Shown: piece by piece, positions 24,301 through 34,254 of the stretch
How the letters are laid out: each line of letters begins with the position of its first letter
How positions within the stretch are numbered: position 1 is the stretch's first letter
From: Verrucomicrobiales bacterium
GTDB taxonomy: Bacteria > Verrucomicrobiota > Verrucomicrobiia > Verrucomicrobiales > DEV007
Length of the DNA: 64,000 nucleotides
Direction: 5' to 3'
NCBI GenBank assembly: GCA_002698785.1
Contig: PAAG01000014.1
Span: 186,001 to 250,000, forward strand
Position numbers and translations under genes: made by a program
Notes under the pieces: model-generated
Told to the model about the DNA's origin: nothing
Database searches by the model: none
The model's input: the letters and a program-made list of their open reading frames with translations, nothing else

Positions 24301-26916
24301 TTACAGATCGACCGCCACACCCGTCCTCTCAGTTGCCACGATCTGCCGTAGGATATCACTCACGTTCCCGGAATCTTCACGAATGTAACTGATGTGGCTC
24401 CCGGGGACACGGTGCACAGAAATATTCTGCGTGCAGTAATCTTTCCAGCCGAGTGTATCGTCTTCCTCGGTAACAAACGACTCGCTGACAATCAGCTCGA
24501 TCGGAAAATCAATAGGATTGGGTTGCCAGTGGTATAACATAGACAGAAAGGACCTTTCGTTTGCGAGCCTCTCTTTCTTTTCCCTTCCCCCTTCTTTCTG
24601 CACAAGCATTAAATCGTTGGTACGTGAATCGACAAGGATCAGTTTACTGGGGGCTCTCTCCGGAGCACGCTCAAGTATTTGCCGAGCGAGCTCGACGGCA
24701 AACTGTCCCGAACCACATTCACCCAAGAGAATCCATTCCCCTGAAGGATAAAGATCAAAGAACTTCTCCGACACTCTCTCGGCTAAGTCTGCAAAAGTAG
24801 AAACGTTTTCATACTCAGTGAGAAAGTCGGCAAGACGAAAGCCGTAGATCGGGCGCTCGAGATTCGCCTCGTGCAGAATCTTTGCGAAGGTGAGCATTTC
24901 GTTCTCTGTTCCGTGCCCACCTGGACAATGGAAAATGGGTGGCTTGTCTCCATCCGTCTTCAAAGAAACAATCGGAACAAATTCAATGCGACTGCTGACA
25001 CCTTTTGAATTGTGACTCGCTTCTCGGCTCCAGACGCCGATCATTTCTCCCAGCGCTGCTGGTGTCGAATAGCTAAGAAGTGACGTCGCAGGAAGTTCCA
25101 TTCCAAACTTTTCTGTCAATATGCCGAGAGCATTCATCGCAGCCAAGGAGTCCCCACCCAATTCGAAGAAGTGATCGTAGGCGCGAATCTCCACTATGCC
25201 CAGTGCGGTCGAGAACGCAGAGGCGACTGCTCGCTCTGTATCGTTTCTTGGAAGAATGGCGAGCGGTGAATTCTGAACTTGTGCAGCAGGATGCTCTCTG
25301 TTCAGCAACAACCGGTCAATTTTCCCATTCTCCAGCTGAGGCATTGAATTTAGAAAAACAAATCGGGCCGGGATCGCATCGGCGGGCAATATCTCAGTCA
25401 GGACCTTCCTCAGCCCTCCTGAAGTGGGATGACTCCCCGGGGTCGGCACGATCCAACCAATGAGTTGCGTGCTTACCTCGAATGTCTCGCTATCCTCGAA
25501 ACCCTCGGCTGTCACAGCTGCCTGCTCCACTTCGCCTCTGCCTAACAAGGCTGCTTCTACTTCTGCGATACTCACACGGCTGCCCCGAACCTTCGTTCGG
25601 TTGTCATTTCTCCCCAGCCACACAAGAGCCCCATCCTCCGGCCGGAGCACTCCGAGATCTCCTGTTCGAAGGGTTCGAGAGTCGGCAGATATGACGAACG
25701 TATTCCTTTCAACGTTTCCACTCTCTCCTGTGTACCCATCAGAAATCACCTGACTGATCACTGTTATCTCTCCCCTTTCCCCAAGCTCAAGCCGCCTCCC
25801 CTGTTCGTCAGCTATAAACACTTCTTTCCCTTCCACAGGAAACCCGACTGGCACCTGCTGATTGAGGAGTTTAGTCTGCTTGTTAGCAATGAAGCTGCAA
25901 ACAATGCCCGCCCCCTCCGTCATCCCAAGGACATTCTGAAATTGAGCATCATCCCTGAACCACTGCTGGAACAGCTTGAAATCAGATGCAAAAACCTGCT
26001 CTCCCCCAAGAAGAATAAATCGAATGTAGCGAAGTAATAGTGGATCGGAAGTCGCCGCAACAAGACTTCGAAATACGGTCGGGACGGAGTGAAAAAATGA
26101 CACCTGTTTCTCTTCCAGGAACTGGGGCAACGTATCGATTCCCTCCCGCTTTAAATCGTATGGAACCACGCACGCTCCATTAAGCAGTGCTCCAAATATA
26201 TCCATCGCAGCGGCGCCGAACGACGGAGAGATCAGACTGATGAGGCGATCCGTCGGAGCGATCCGGCTCAAATTTGTCATGTTGCGAATATTCGCGAGCA
26301 ACGCTCGCTGGCTGCGCACAACGCCAACGGGGTTGCTCGTAGTACCTGAGGTGTAATTGATGCAGAACGCCGCTCTCGGATTAGGCTTGTTCTCCGACAC
26401 ATCAAGATCGTGGGGACAATCTTCCTTTACCGAGACTGTTATTACATTTGTGGCGAGATTGGAGGCGATTTTCGCCAAGGAGTCGGTGGTGACAATGACA
26501 GAAAAGCCAGAATCAGCAGAAATGTATCTGAGACGTTGGTCGGGCAATGTCGGATCAAGATACACGTATGGTCGGCTGCTTTTCACGACACCCAATATGC
26601 TGGGGATCAATTCTTTTTCGCCAGCCACCATCAGAATGCCAACCGGAGAGTTGTGCATGCTATCAGCTTCCGATACCTGAGCCGCGATAAGGGCGGCGTA
26701 TCGGGATAGCTCTGCATAAGTGAGGATTCCGTCTGAGTGATCGCAGGCAGGCTTCTCCGGGTATGCTCTCGCAACGGAAAGGAAGCGGTTCCAAACTGAT
26801 TTCTCGATGTCGCCCAGAGGAAACTCGCAGTGCTTTACAGTCCCAGGCTTTACAAGCCCCACTTGCTTGAGCCATAGCTTGCAGCGATTAATCGCACAAT
26901 TGAAACGGAGGGACAT
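24301..26916 (-). CDS. Stand-alone NRPS-like synthetase (adenylation-carrier-thioesterase)
   Basis: An 871-aa single-module enzyme with no condensation domain. Adenylation domain about 35-540: ATP loop NYTSGTTSNPVGV (187-199), LGMTEGAG (330-337), RTGDLG (417-422) and the catalytic lysine K532 in ENGKIDRL. Carrier domain about 555-630 with phosphopantetheine serine S590 in LGGDSLAAM. Thioesterase about 655-860: the nucleophile position is C734 in GECGSG, with candidate D763 and H841. It activates one carboxylic acid, loads it and releases or condenses it. Neighbours are a divergent methyltransferase and the NsrR-like operon 160 bp downstream. Product unknown. No MbtH or phosphopantetheinyl transferase gene is seen. 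Confidence 0.88.
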   Translation of the reverse strand: MSLRFNCAINRCKLWLKQVGLVKPGTVKHCEFPLGDIEKSVWNRFLSVARAYPEKPACDHSDGILTYAELSRYAALIAAQVSEADSMHNSPVGILMVAGEKELIPSILGVVKSSRPYVYLDPTLPDQRLRYISADSGFSVIVTTDSLAKIASNLATNVITVSVKEDCPHDLDVSENKPNPRAAFCINYTSGTTSNPVGVVRSQRALLANIRNMTNLSRIAPTDRLISLISPSFGAAAMDIFGALLNGACVVPYDLKREGIDTLPQFLEEKQVSFFHSVPTVFRSLVAATSDPLLLRYIRFILLGGEQVFASDFKLFQQWFRDDAQFQNVLGMTEGAGIVCSFIANKQTKLLNQQVPVGFPVEGKEVFIADEQGRRLELGERGEITVISQVISDGYTGESGNVERNTFVISADSRTLRTGDLGVLRPEDGALVWLGRNDNRTKVRGSRVSIAEVEAALLGRGEVEQAAVTAEGFEDSETFEVSTQLIGWIVPTPGSHPTSGGLRKVLTEILPADAIPARFVFLNSMPQLENGKIDRLLLNREHPAAQVQNSPLAILPRNDTERAVASAFSTALGIVEIRAYDHFFELGGDSLAAMNALGILTEKFGMELPATSLLSYSTPAALGEMIGVWSREASHNSKGVSSRIEFVPIVSLKTDGDKPPIFHCPGGHGTENEMLTFAKILHEANLERPIYGFRLADFLTEYENVSTFADLAERVSEKFFDLYPSGEWILLGECGSGQFAVELARQILERAPERAPSKLILVDSRTNDLMLVQKEGGREKKERLANERSFLSMLYHWQPNPIDFPIELIVSESFVTEEDDTLGWKDYCTQNISVHRVPGSHISYIREDSGNVSDILRQIVATERTGVAVDL

Positions 26917-26983
26917 AAGAGATTACACTACCCAATGGTGACTTAATCACCGTGACAGGAATCAAAATCGAGGATGCAGGAAT

Positions 26984-27682
26984 ATGGATGATTCTAATAG
27001 CAAGCTTCTAAAATTTCTCAAGAATCTCCGAAAACGTAATTTCAGACCCACCGGTGGTGAGGAGGAGAAAGGGTTTGAAGGAACGGAGGCTGCCGATAAA
27101 GGCTTTGAGCCACTCTACAAGGAAGTAGCCCCCAGCTCACTTCCATGGGACTGGCCGTCCATCGATCCGGATTTCATGGATGCCCTCAAGAAATACAAAA
27201 TTCGAGAAGGCGAATCTGTTGATCTTGGCACGGGTACAGGGCGCCAACCTATCGAGTTTGCTAAACTCGGATTCTCGGCGTGGGGAACAGATTTTTCGGA
27301 AGCAGCACTGAAACACGGTGATATGACAGCAGAAATTGAGAGCGTCTCGGTAAAATTCTTGCTCGACAACGTCTGCGACACAAATCTACCGCCAGAGAAA
27401 TTCGATCTCGTCACTGACAGAGGCTGCTACCACGTGATCCCGCCTATCCAACGCACGAAATATGTAAACTCCGTACGAAGGATTCTGAAAAGAGGAGGAT
27501 TTCTCTTCCTCAAATGCTTTAGCACCAATGAACCGCCCAGGCCGGGGCCTTTTCGATTCTCTAAACAGGAAATCTCCAATGCGTTCGGATCAGATTTTCA
27601 ACTCATTGAAATCAAAGACACCGTCTTCCATGGATCGAGGCCCGTTCACCCCAAGGCAGTCTTTGCTGTTTTTCGGAAATAA
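26984..27682 (+). CDS. Class I SAM-dependent methyltransferase
   Basis: A 232-aa cytoplasmic methyltransferase. The SAM-binding motif I is VDLGTGTGR (79-87), followed by the acidic motif II in GTDFSEAAL (101-109). The general layout, with PWDWPSIDPDF before motif I and the late segment FLFLKCFSTNEPP, is close to thiopurine/tellurite-type methyltransferases. It is transcribed away from the synthetase gene with a 67-bp gap that must contain both promoters, so it could tailor that enzyme's product. It ends 40 bp before a bidirectional terminator. Confidence 0.78.
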   Translation: MDDSNSKLLKFLKNLRKRNFRPTGGEEEKGFEGTEAADKGFEPLYKEVAPSSLPWDWPSIDPDFMDALKKYKIREGESVDLGTGTGRQPIEFAKLGFSAWGTDFSEAALKHGDMTAEIESVSVKFLLDNVCDTNLPPEKFDLVTDRGCYHVIPPIQRTKYVNSVRRILKRGGFLFLKCFSTNEPPRPGPFRFSKQEISNAFGSDFQLIEIKDTVFHGSRPVHPKAVFAVFRK

Positions 27683-27721
27683 AATTTCGCTTCTCGGTTC
27701 CGCCGAACACCAGTGAACAAA

Positions 27722-27751
27722 AAAGCCCAGCAGAATACTCTGCCGGGCTTT
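27722..27751. terminator. Bidirectional intrinsic terminator
   Basis: AAAGCCC (27722-27728) pairs with GGGCTTT (27745-27751) and GCAGA (27730-27734) with TCTGC (27739-27743), with one mismatch between the two stems and a 4-base loop. An A run at 27720-27724 gives a U tract for minus-strand transcripts. It lies between the convergent methyltransferase and DUF1501 genes and can stop both; the minus-strand direction has the better U tract. Confidence 0.88.
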
Positions 27752-27780
27752 CAAGAATCGGATATTGAATCGGGATTCGC

Positions 27781-29076
27781 TTACGCGAACAGATCCAGAA
27801 CAGGTTTCCCTTTGTGCGCTACGGTGAAGGGGCGCTTGCTGGGGCTGTAGAGAATCTGATCGATCGGAAGACCCATCGCGTAGGCAACGGTAGCATTGAA
27901 GTCCTGCACGCGGACAGGATTCTCCACCACGTTCTCGGCGCCCTCGTCGGTCTTGCCGTATACGATACCTTTCTTGATTCCACCTCCTGCGATGACAGAA
28001 CTGAATGCTCTCGGGTAGTGGTCACGTCCTGCATTCTGGTTGATGCGAGGAGTGCGCCCAAACTCGGTTGTAAGAACAACGACAGTCTCTTCGAGCTTGC
28101 CCCGACGATCGAGATCATCGAGAAGAGCCGCCATTCCCTGGTCGAGAACGCCACAGCGCTCGGGAGCATTGATAAATACTCCATTGTGCATGTCCCACCC
28201 TCCGTAGGAAACTTCCACGGCGCGCACGTCGTTTTCAATCAAACGACGGGCAAGGAGACACCCTTGTCCGAAAGAGTTGTCGCCATAGCGCTCACGAGTC
28301 ATTTCGTCTTCATCACGAAGGTCGAACGCCTGGAGGTCCTTGCTCTGCATGATGCGGACGGCGTCGTCATACATCTGCGTGTAGGCGCGAACATCTTTCA
28401 CGTTGTAAGTTTCGTGAAACTCCTTGTCGAACTTCGATGCCAGACCGAGTCGACGGTCGAAGGTCTCCTGGTTCATTCCACGGAGCTTGGAGTTCTTCAG
28501 ACCACTGTTAGGGTCGTTGATGGTAAGAGGTTCGAACTCGGGTTCGAAGAAACCGCCTCCGCCATTAATGCGACTATCTCCACCGATGTAAATGGAGCCG
28601 GGAAGATTTGGGTTCATGCGCCCTTTGAACTTCAGCGCCCATGCACCGATTCCGGGGTGGCGGATCGTGGCCCGCTCCTCGTAGCTGGTGTGCATGAGGT
28701 AATTTGCCTGCTGGTGAGCGCCAGCTGTGGAAGTCAGCGAATTCACAATCGCCAACTTGTCCGCATGTTGAGCAAGTGTCGGCAGGTATTCGGAAATCCG
28801 GATCCCATCGACATTCGTGTTGATCGTCTTCGTCTCCCCCTGATTTTCGTGTCCGGGCTTTGTGTCGAACGTATCGATGTGAGTCATCCCGCCTCCCATG
28901 TAGAGGTAGATGATGTGCTTGGCAGCATTGGCACGCTCGGGTAAACCGAGATTCGGACCAAGCGCCGCTTTTGAGCGGCTGGTAATGCCGAGAGCACCGA
29001 CTCCCAGGAAGGTCTTTGCTGTGCCTTCCATGAAACGCCGGCGGCTCCATTCGTCTGCTTTGAATGCTGAATTCAT
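27781..29076 (-). CDS. DUF1501 family protein (pair 1)
   Basis: A 431-aa exported protein with a twin-arginine-like leader (SRRRFMEGTAKTFLGVGALG). DUF1501 proteins share the alkaline phosphatase/sulfatase fold; here the core is seen in IIYLYMGGGMTHIDTFDTKPG, SYGGWDMHNG and VVLTTEFGRTPRINQNAGRDHYP. It lies 40 bp after the DUF1549/DUF1553 gene, the standard pairing in Planctomycetes and Verrucomicrobia. The biochemical role of these pairs is not established; export through Tat suggests a cofactor or metal loaded in the cytoplasm. Confidence 0.9.
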   Translation of the reverse strand: MNSAFKADEWSRRRFMEGTAKTFLGVGALGITSRSKAALGPNLGLPERANAAKHIIYLYMGGGMTHIDTFDTKPGHENQGETKTINTNVDGIRISEYLPTLAQHADKLAIVNSLTSTAGAHQQANYLMHTSYEERATIRHPGIGAWALKFKGRMNPNLPGSIYIGGDSRINGGGGFFEPEFEPLTINDPNSGLKNSKLRGMNQETFDRRLGLASKFDKEFHETYNVKDVRAYTQMYDDAVRIMQSKDLQAFDLRDEDEMTRERYGDNSFGQGCLLARRLIENDVRAVEVSYGGWDMHNGVFINAPERCGVLDQGMAALLDDLDRRGKLEETVVVLTTEFGRTPRINQNAGRDHYPRAFSSVIAGGGIKKGIVYGKTDEGAENVVENPVRVQDFNATVAYAMGLPIDQILYSPSKRPFTVAHKGKPVLDLFA

Positions 29077-29116
29077 TAGATATCCGATTGGGTGGTGGTT
29101 GCGGTTGGGGTGAAAG

Positions 29117-31492
29117 TTACTGAACGAACATGAACTGCTGCGTATTGAGTAGTGCCCAGACGAGGCCTTCGTATGCGGAGTCGCCTTCTGCCTCTATCTC
29201 CTGAAGAGCCAGTTCCATTTCATCTTCGGTAGGCTGGCGGGTAAGCATCGCCTGGAAAATCATACGAGTTTTTTCCTCGGGATCTCCCGCATCGTGAATA
29301 CGGCGGCCGAAAACAGCAAACTCGTTTGTCAGCGCCTCGACGATATTTCCGTTCAGCAAATTGAGCGCCTGGGGAACAGAGGCATGATACGCCGCGTTCT
29401 CGATCACTTCTCGATCTGATTGACCGAACTCGCGAAGGAAGTGACCACGACGTGCCGGAGACTCCAACTCCGATGCACGAGCCATCTGGGAAACGAGGCC
29501 GGTGTAGGTGCGGTACTCCCTCTTCTGCTGATCTTTCCAGACTTTCAGCTTTTTCTTATCCCCAGCAATATCAGCGGGAGGATCGGGCATCTTAGGTTTA
29601 GGGAGCTTTGTCAGGACAGCACGTTCGCCGGCACCTTCCATCATCATTTCGCCGCCTGACATCGTCATCGTCATTTCGCTCATACCGAGAGCGGCGAACA
29701 GTTCATCCTCTTTGACCTTTTCGCCCACGTGGTTGTAGCCAATGTCGGAAACCGTATTTCGCATCTCGCGGCGAATGTCGTTGTATTCGTTTCGCAGGCG
29801 CTTGTAGTCATCCTCACGCTCTTCTTCACGTGCGATGGACATTTGCTCACGAATTTTGACTTCTTTGGGTCGAAGCTTGCCAATCGCCTTTCCGAGTTCT
29901 TCCACCATGGCGATGTATTCTTCTTCGGGGCGCTCTTCGAGTGACTTGTAGATGCGGCGAACTTTTTCGACGGATGCGAGCTGACCTTTCAGTCCAGGCT
30001 TGTATCCGTCTGCCTCAGGCAGAGCCAAAGCTACGATGGAGTCCCAGATCTGCTCGGCTGTCATGCGACGCAGAACAGGCCCCTGAAAATGATAGGGCAT
30101 TCCGAGAACAATTTCTTCGGTATTTGCGCCGCGCTGGTAGGTCTCAGTATTATAGAGAACCTCCAGGTATTTGCGGGTATCATACCCGAGTTCTCTCATG
30201 ATCTCCTCGAGGTAAGCGAGAAGTTCGGGATTGGCGACCTGGGTGTTGTCGGTCAGTTCGTCAATAGGTTCGAACACACCATGACCCATCACGCGCTTCC
30301 AGAGTCGGTTTGAAATCACCTTGGTAAAGGTAGGATTGTCAGGAGATGTCATCCACTCGGCGTAGGCGTCGATCATGCCGTCGTCGATGTTTTCGGAGTC
30401 GACTTCTTTGCCAAACATCGTCGAAGGCTTCACGGGATCGTTCGGCTTCGCATCGTCGTACTGATAATCGTGAGGAAGCTTGAGGGTCTTTTCGACTTCC
30501 GTTGTCTGAATATACTGCAGCGGATTGTACAGATCATTCATCGCCTGCCGAACTTCCTGATACTCGTGATCGTATGCTTCATACGCTTCAATCGCTTTCT
30601 TAGCGGTTGCTCGGAATTCCTTATCAGTCATCCCGAAACGCTCGAGATACTTCTCGTAATTCTTATTGTCGACGTATCTCTCAAGGCCTCTCTGATTGGA
30701 AATCTGCGGAAACTTCTCAATTCCTACCATTTTTTCGTGGATCTCTTTTCTCTTCTCGCGCTGATGGGTATTGAAGGCTTTACGATTGGGAGTGTCGTAA
30801 CGGCGAGCATCCATCCCGTAGGAAAACGCAGCCATGTGGTAGTAGTCCATCTGCGTCCAGACATCGAAGGGATGGTTGTGACACTGAGCACACTCGAGAC
30901 GAGTGCCTAAAAAGATGCGAACGGTGTTCGACATATTGTCGAGAGGCATACCTCGGTCTCGAAGGTAATAGCCTACAGCTCCATTTTCCCAGATCATTCC
31001 ACGCGCTGCCACCAATTCACGAACGAACTCGTCGTAGGGCTTGTTCTCTTCGATCGCCTTCTTCACCCAAAGTTGGTAGGCGGCCTCGGCTTGAGTCGCA
31101 CCGCCACCCAGGTTGTTGTTGATGCGAAGAACGTCTGCCCAGAAGTTGTAGCCGTGACTAACATGTCCCTCACTCTCAAGCAAGTCGGTGATGAGTTGCT
31201 CCCGCTTTCGTTCGTAGGTTGATCCGTGGAAATTTTCCGCCTCTTCGATGGTGGGAATACGACCGATGATGTCCAGGTAGGCACGGCGAATGAAGGTTTC
31301 GTCGTTGATCGGTGCATTCGGCTCGATGCTATTTTTCTTCAAGCCTGCATCGACGAGTTTGTCGATTTTAGCAGCAGCCTTCGAAACATTGAATTCCCCT
31401 GAGTCTTTTCCTTTGTCGACTGAACCAGCCATCGACAGAGAGCAGAAACCAAGGGAGAGTGCGGTAAGGGATGAAATCAGCAACACCTTCAT
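29117..31492 (-). CDS. DUF1549/DUF1553 (planctomycete-type cytochrome) protein (pair 1)
   Basis: A 791-aa exported protein with a signal peptide from MKVLLISSLTALSLGF. The DUF1549 domain occupies the N-terminal third (ETFIRRAYLDIIGRIPT) and holds the heme motif CAQCH in RLECAQCHNHPFD. The DUF1553 domain fills the C-terminal half (NPTFTKVISNRLWKRVMGHG and ERAVL region). There is no N-terminal PSCyt1 heme domain, unlike the copy at 54-57 kb. The middle has a long charged helical insert (about 310-370 and 520-600). A GTG at 31510 would add six residues. It pairs with the DUF1501 gene downstream. Confidence 0.88.
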   Translation of the reverse strand: MKVLLISSLTALSLGFCSLSMAGSVDKGKDSGEFNVSKAAAKIDKLVDAGLKKNSIEPNAPINDETFIRRAYLDIIGRIPTIEEAENFHGSTYERKREQLITDLLESEGHVSHGYNFWADVLRINNNLGGGATQAEAAYQLWVKKAIEENKPYDEFVRELVAARGMIWENGAVGYYLRDRGMPLDNMSNTVRIFLGTRLECAQCHNHPFDVWTQMDYYHMAAFSYGMDARRYDTPNRKAFNTHQREKRKEIHEKMVGIEKFPQISNQRGLERYVDNKNYEKYLERFGMTDKEFRATAKKAIEAYEAYDHEYQEVRQAMNDLYNPLQYIQTTEVEKTLKLPHDYQYDDAKPNDPVKPSTMFGKEVDSENIDDGMIDAYAEWMTSPDNPTFTKVISNRLWKRVMGHGVFEPIDELTDNTQVANPELLAYLEEIMRELGYDTRKYLEVLYNTETYQRGANTEEIVLGMPYHFQGPVLRRMTAEQIWDSIVALALPEADGYKPGLKGQLASVEKVRRIYKSLEERPEEEYIAMVEELGKAIGKLRPKEVKIREQMSIAREEEREDDYKRLRNEYNDIRREMRNTVSDIGYNHVGEKVKEDELFAALGMSEMTMTMSGGEMMMEGAGERAVLTKLPKPKMPDPPADIAGDKKKLKVWKDQQKREYRTYTGLVSQMARASELESPARRGHFLREFGQSDREVIENAAYHASVPQALNLLNGNIVEALTNEFAVFGRRIHDAGDPEEKTRMIFQAMLTRQPTEDEMELALQEIEAEGDSAYEGLVWALLNTQQFMFVQ

Positions 31493-31590
31493 AATAGAAC
31501 TTCGGAACACTTAGAGAATACCCTAAGCGCCTGAAAATGTTGCAGCTAAACCGTAGCCACGATAACGCCACCCGGCTACATCCCCAAGGG

Positions 31591-31872
31591 CTACTCTTCC
31601 TCCGCAGTTCCTTCGGGCTCAGCCTCACGAAGATCTTCGATCATCTTGTCGATCTGCTCAACGTGCTTGAGCGGGAGCTTCTTTCGCTGGTGCTTTCTCC
31701 AAAGGACATCACGCAGGTCTTCCATGACAACGAGAGGGAAAATTTCGTGCTTATTCCACTCAGGGTCCGACTTCAGAGTCGAATAGAATTCCCACCGTCC
31801 GGCGTGAAGGGTTGCACGATAATAGATGTGCTCCCCGTCCTCCGTCTTGTCTCGCCACTCGTGTTTGGTCAT
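31591..31872 (-). CDS. Small conserved-looking protein coupled to hisC
   Basis: A 93-aa soluble, charged protein without recognised domain. It begins MTKHEWRDKTEDGEHIYYRA, has a WxFYxTLK segment and ends in a Glu-rich tail. Its ATG overlaps the hisC stop by four bases (ATGA), so it is translationally coupled to hisC. The first half looks like a small beta sheet and the second half a helix with KHQRKKLPLKHVEQIDKMI. No function proposed. Confidence 0.7.
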   Translation of the reverse strand: MTKHEWRDKTEDGEHIYYRATLHAGRWEFYSTLKSDPEWNKHEIFPLVVMEDLRDVLWRKHQRKKLPLKHVEQIDKMIEDLREAEPEGTAEEE

Positions 31873-32969
31873 CTTTCGCCCAAGACTTCTTTGAGTGTAG
31901 AAATGACACGCTCGTTTTGCTCCATCGTGCCGACAGAAATGCGAACCCAGTCCGGGAGTTTATACCCGCGCATCGCACGAATGATGACACCTCGCTTCAA
32001 CATTTCGCTGAAGACAGCATCTCCGTCGCCAACCTTTACGAGGACGAAATTGGCGAAACTCGGGACATACTCCAGCCCCATCTCTTCAAACGATCCTTGG
32101 AGAAACTTGAGGCCCTCGTCATTCAGATCACGAGTGCGCTGCTGGTGCTCGTCATCTTCCAAGCCGGCGATAGCTCCAGCTTGTGCGATCGCATTAGTAT
32201 TAAAAGGCTGACGGCACTTCTGCAATACCTCGGCGATATCGGGTGTCGTCAGTCCATACCCGATGCGCAATCCGGCAAGCCCTTGGATCTTAGAGAACGT
32301 GCGCATGATTACCACGTTTCTCCCTTCGCGAACATATTTGAGTGTGTTCGGTGGCTCGTGAAGGAATTCGTAATACGCCTCGTCAAAAATCACCATGACA
32401 TGGTCAGGCACCTTATCCATGAAGCGGTCAATCTCATCCTGCCCCACCATGGTGCCCGTTGGGTTGTTCGGATTGGCGATAAAGATCTTTTTGGTCTTTG
32501 GCGTAATCGCATCCGCCATGGCGTCCAGATCGTGAACAAACCCAGGGTCGGGAATCTCGATGGTATCCGCTCCGAAAAGCGTCGCCATGAGCTTGTAGAC
32601 AACGAAGGCATGCTCGGCGGCGATCACATTGTCACCAGGATCGAGAAAGCCATGCCCGATCAACTCGATGATCTCATTCGAACCGTTCCCAAGAATGACA
32701 TTCTGTCTTTCGAGATCAAACTTCTCAGCAATTGCGGTGCGGAGTTTGTAGCCGCCGCCATCAGGATAAATATTTACGCCGTGCGCAGCCTCCTTCATCG
32801 CCTCAATTGCTTTGGGAGAAGGACCCAGCGGATTCTCATTCGATGCGACCTTGATGATGTCTTTCGGATCGAGACCGAGTTCGCGAGCCGTCTCTTCGAT
32901 CGGCTTACCAGGGTCGTAGGCTACGAGGTTTTCGAGCCAGGGGTGGGCTTGTTTTACGATGGATGACAT
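31869..32969 (-). CDS. hisC: Histidinol-phosphate aminotransferase
   Basis: PLP-dependent class I/II aminotransferase, 366 aa. It interconverts histidinol phosphate and imidazole acetol phosphate in histidine synthesis. ASNENPLGPSP, NGSNEIIELI, ANPNNPTGT and FDEAYYEF are the expected substrate and cofactor segments, and K227 in TFSKIQGLAGLR is the Schiff-base lysine. HisC-like enzymes can also act on aromatic amino acids, and no other his gene is adjacent. It is 21 bp downstream of purT on the same strand. Confidence 0.9.
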   Translation of the reverse strand: MSSIVKQAHPWLENLVAYDPGKPIEETARELGLDPKDIIKVASNENPLGPSPKAIEAMKEAAHGVNIYPDGGGYKLRTAIAEKFDLERQNVILGNGSNEIIELIGHGFLDPGDNVIAAEHAFVVYKLMATLFGADTIEIPDPGFVHDLDAMADAITPKTKKIFIANPNNPTGTMVGQDEIDRFMDKVPDHVMVIFDEAYYEFLHEPPNTLKYVREGRNVVIMRTFSKIQGLAGLRIGYGLTTPDIAEVLQKCRQPFNTNAIAQAGAIAGLEDDEHQQRTRDLNDEGLKFLQGSFEEMGLEYVPSFANFVLVKVGDGDAVFSEMLKRGVIIRAMRGYKLPDWVRISVGTMEQNERVISTLKEVLGER

Positions 32970-32990
32970 GGATTGAAAAATATGGGTCAG

Positions 32991-34175
32991 TTAGAGAGAA
33001 ACCTCAATCGCCGCGCTGGCATTTCTTGCCTTTTGGCGAGCTTCGTCAATGGACTCCCCACGAGCAATAGCAACTCCCATCCGGCGCTTGCCAGAAACCT
33101 TGGGTTTTCCAAACAGGCGGATCTGAGTATCTGGATCTTCCAGGGCTGCCCCGAGATTACCAAAAGAAACCATCTCTGATTCGCCTTCAACCAGCAGCAC
33201 GGCAGAGGCGGATGGCCCATGTTGCTGAATGTTGGGAATAGGTAAACCGAGTATCGCGCGAGCATGGAGCGCGAACTGGGACAGGTCCTGCGAAATCATC
33301 GTTACCATTCCTGTGTCGTGCGGACGTGGGGATACTTCGGAAAAGATGATCTCGTCGCCTTTGACGAAAAGTTCGACGCCGAATATGCCTCTCCCCCCTA
33401 GATTATCGGTAACGGCCTTCGCATATTCACGAGCTCTCTCTTTGGCAATGTCACTCATGGGCTGTGGCTGCCAGCTTTCCCGGTAATCGCCATCGACTTG
33501 GATGTGGCCGATCGGTTCACAAAAAGATGTGCCACCAGAATGCCGCACGGTGAGTTGGGTGATCTCGTAATCAAAATCAACAAAGCCCTCGACGATGACT
33601 TTTCCCTTGCCGGCTCGACCACCTTCTTGAGCATATTTCCAGGCCGCATCCACCTCAGAGGCATCACGAACGGTGCTTTGCCCTTTGCCTGAGGAACTCA
33701 TGATAGGTTTTACCACAAATGGGATACCGATTTCCTCCACAGCTGCTTTGAACTCTTCCTCACTGGAAGCAAAACGATACGGAGATGTGGTCAGCCCGAG
33801 CTCTTCGGCAGCCAAACGCCGAATTCCCTCCCGGTTCATCGTCAGTTGAGTCGCCCGTGCCGTCGGAACGACCATAACTTTCCCTGCAGCCTCAAGCTCG
33901 GCAAGGGTATCCGTGGCTATCGCTTCTACCTCTGGAACCACCAAATGTGGATTTTCCTCCTCAATGACAGCTTTCAAAGCCTCTCCATCGAGCATGGAAA
34001 TCACATGACTCCGATCCGCTACCTGCATCGCAGGAGCGTTCTCGTAGGCGTCAACCGCGATCACTTCCACCCCATATCGCTGGAGTTCTATCACGACTTC
34101 TTTGCCCAGCTCGCCAGAGCCACAAAGCATCACGCGCGTCGCATTTGCAGTAAATGGAGTTCCTATGCTTGCCAT
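32991..34175 (-). CDS. purT: Formate-dependent phosphoribosylglycinamide formyltransferase PurT
   Basis: ATP-grasp enzyme, 394 aa, that makes formyl-GAR from GAR, formate and ATP in purine synthesis. The N-terminal loop [19 protein letters not shown], the central [14 protein letters not shown] and the metal-binding [13 protein letters not shown] are diagnostic and separate it from PurK. It is the first gene of the purT-hisC-small protein unit and is divergent from the permease gene, with 79 bp between the two starts. Confidence 0.93.
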   Translation of the reverse strand: MASIGTPFTANATRVMLCGSGELGKEVVIELQRYGVEVIAVDAYENAPAMQVADRSHVISMLDGEALKAVIEEENPHLVVPEVEAIATDTLAELEAAGKVMVVPTARATQLTMNREGIRRLAAEELGLTTSPYRFASSEEEFKAAVEEIGIPFVVKPIMSSSGKGQSTVRDASEVDAAWKYAQEGGRAGKGKVIVEGFVDFDYEITQLTVRHSGGTSFCEPIGHIQVDGDYRESWQPQPMSDIAKERAREYAKAVTDNLGGRGIFGVELFVKGDEIIFSEVSPRPHDTGMVTMISQDLSQFALHARAILGLPIPNIQQHGPSASAVLLVEGESEMVSFGNLGAALEDPDTQIRLFGKPKVSGKRRMGVAIARGESIDEARQKARNASAAIEVSL

Positions 34176-34254
34176 GGCGGCAACCTTAGAGATAAAATCG
34201 GATTTCCAAAGGGAAAAATCCCCTCACCTTCCCCCTTCCTCCCAGTTTCTTCTT

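Noticed and set aside
24301-26916. Plain acyl-CoA or fatty acid-CoA ligase
   Set aside because: A carrier domain with a phosphopantetheine serine and a thioesterase domain follow the adenylation domain.
27814-28944. Plus-strand open frame of 376 codons
   Set aside because: Antisense to the DUF1501 gene; the DUF1501 motifs are clear and this translation has none.
31812-32966. Plus-strand open frame of 384 codons
   Set aside because: Antisense to hisC over nearly its full length; composition is that of a reversed coding strand with many Arg, His and Leu and no motifs.
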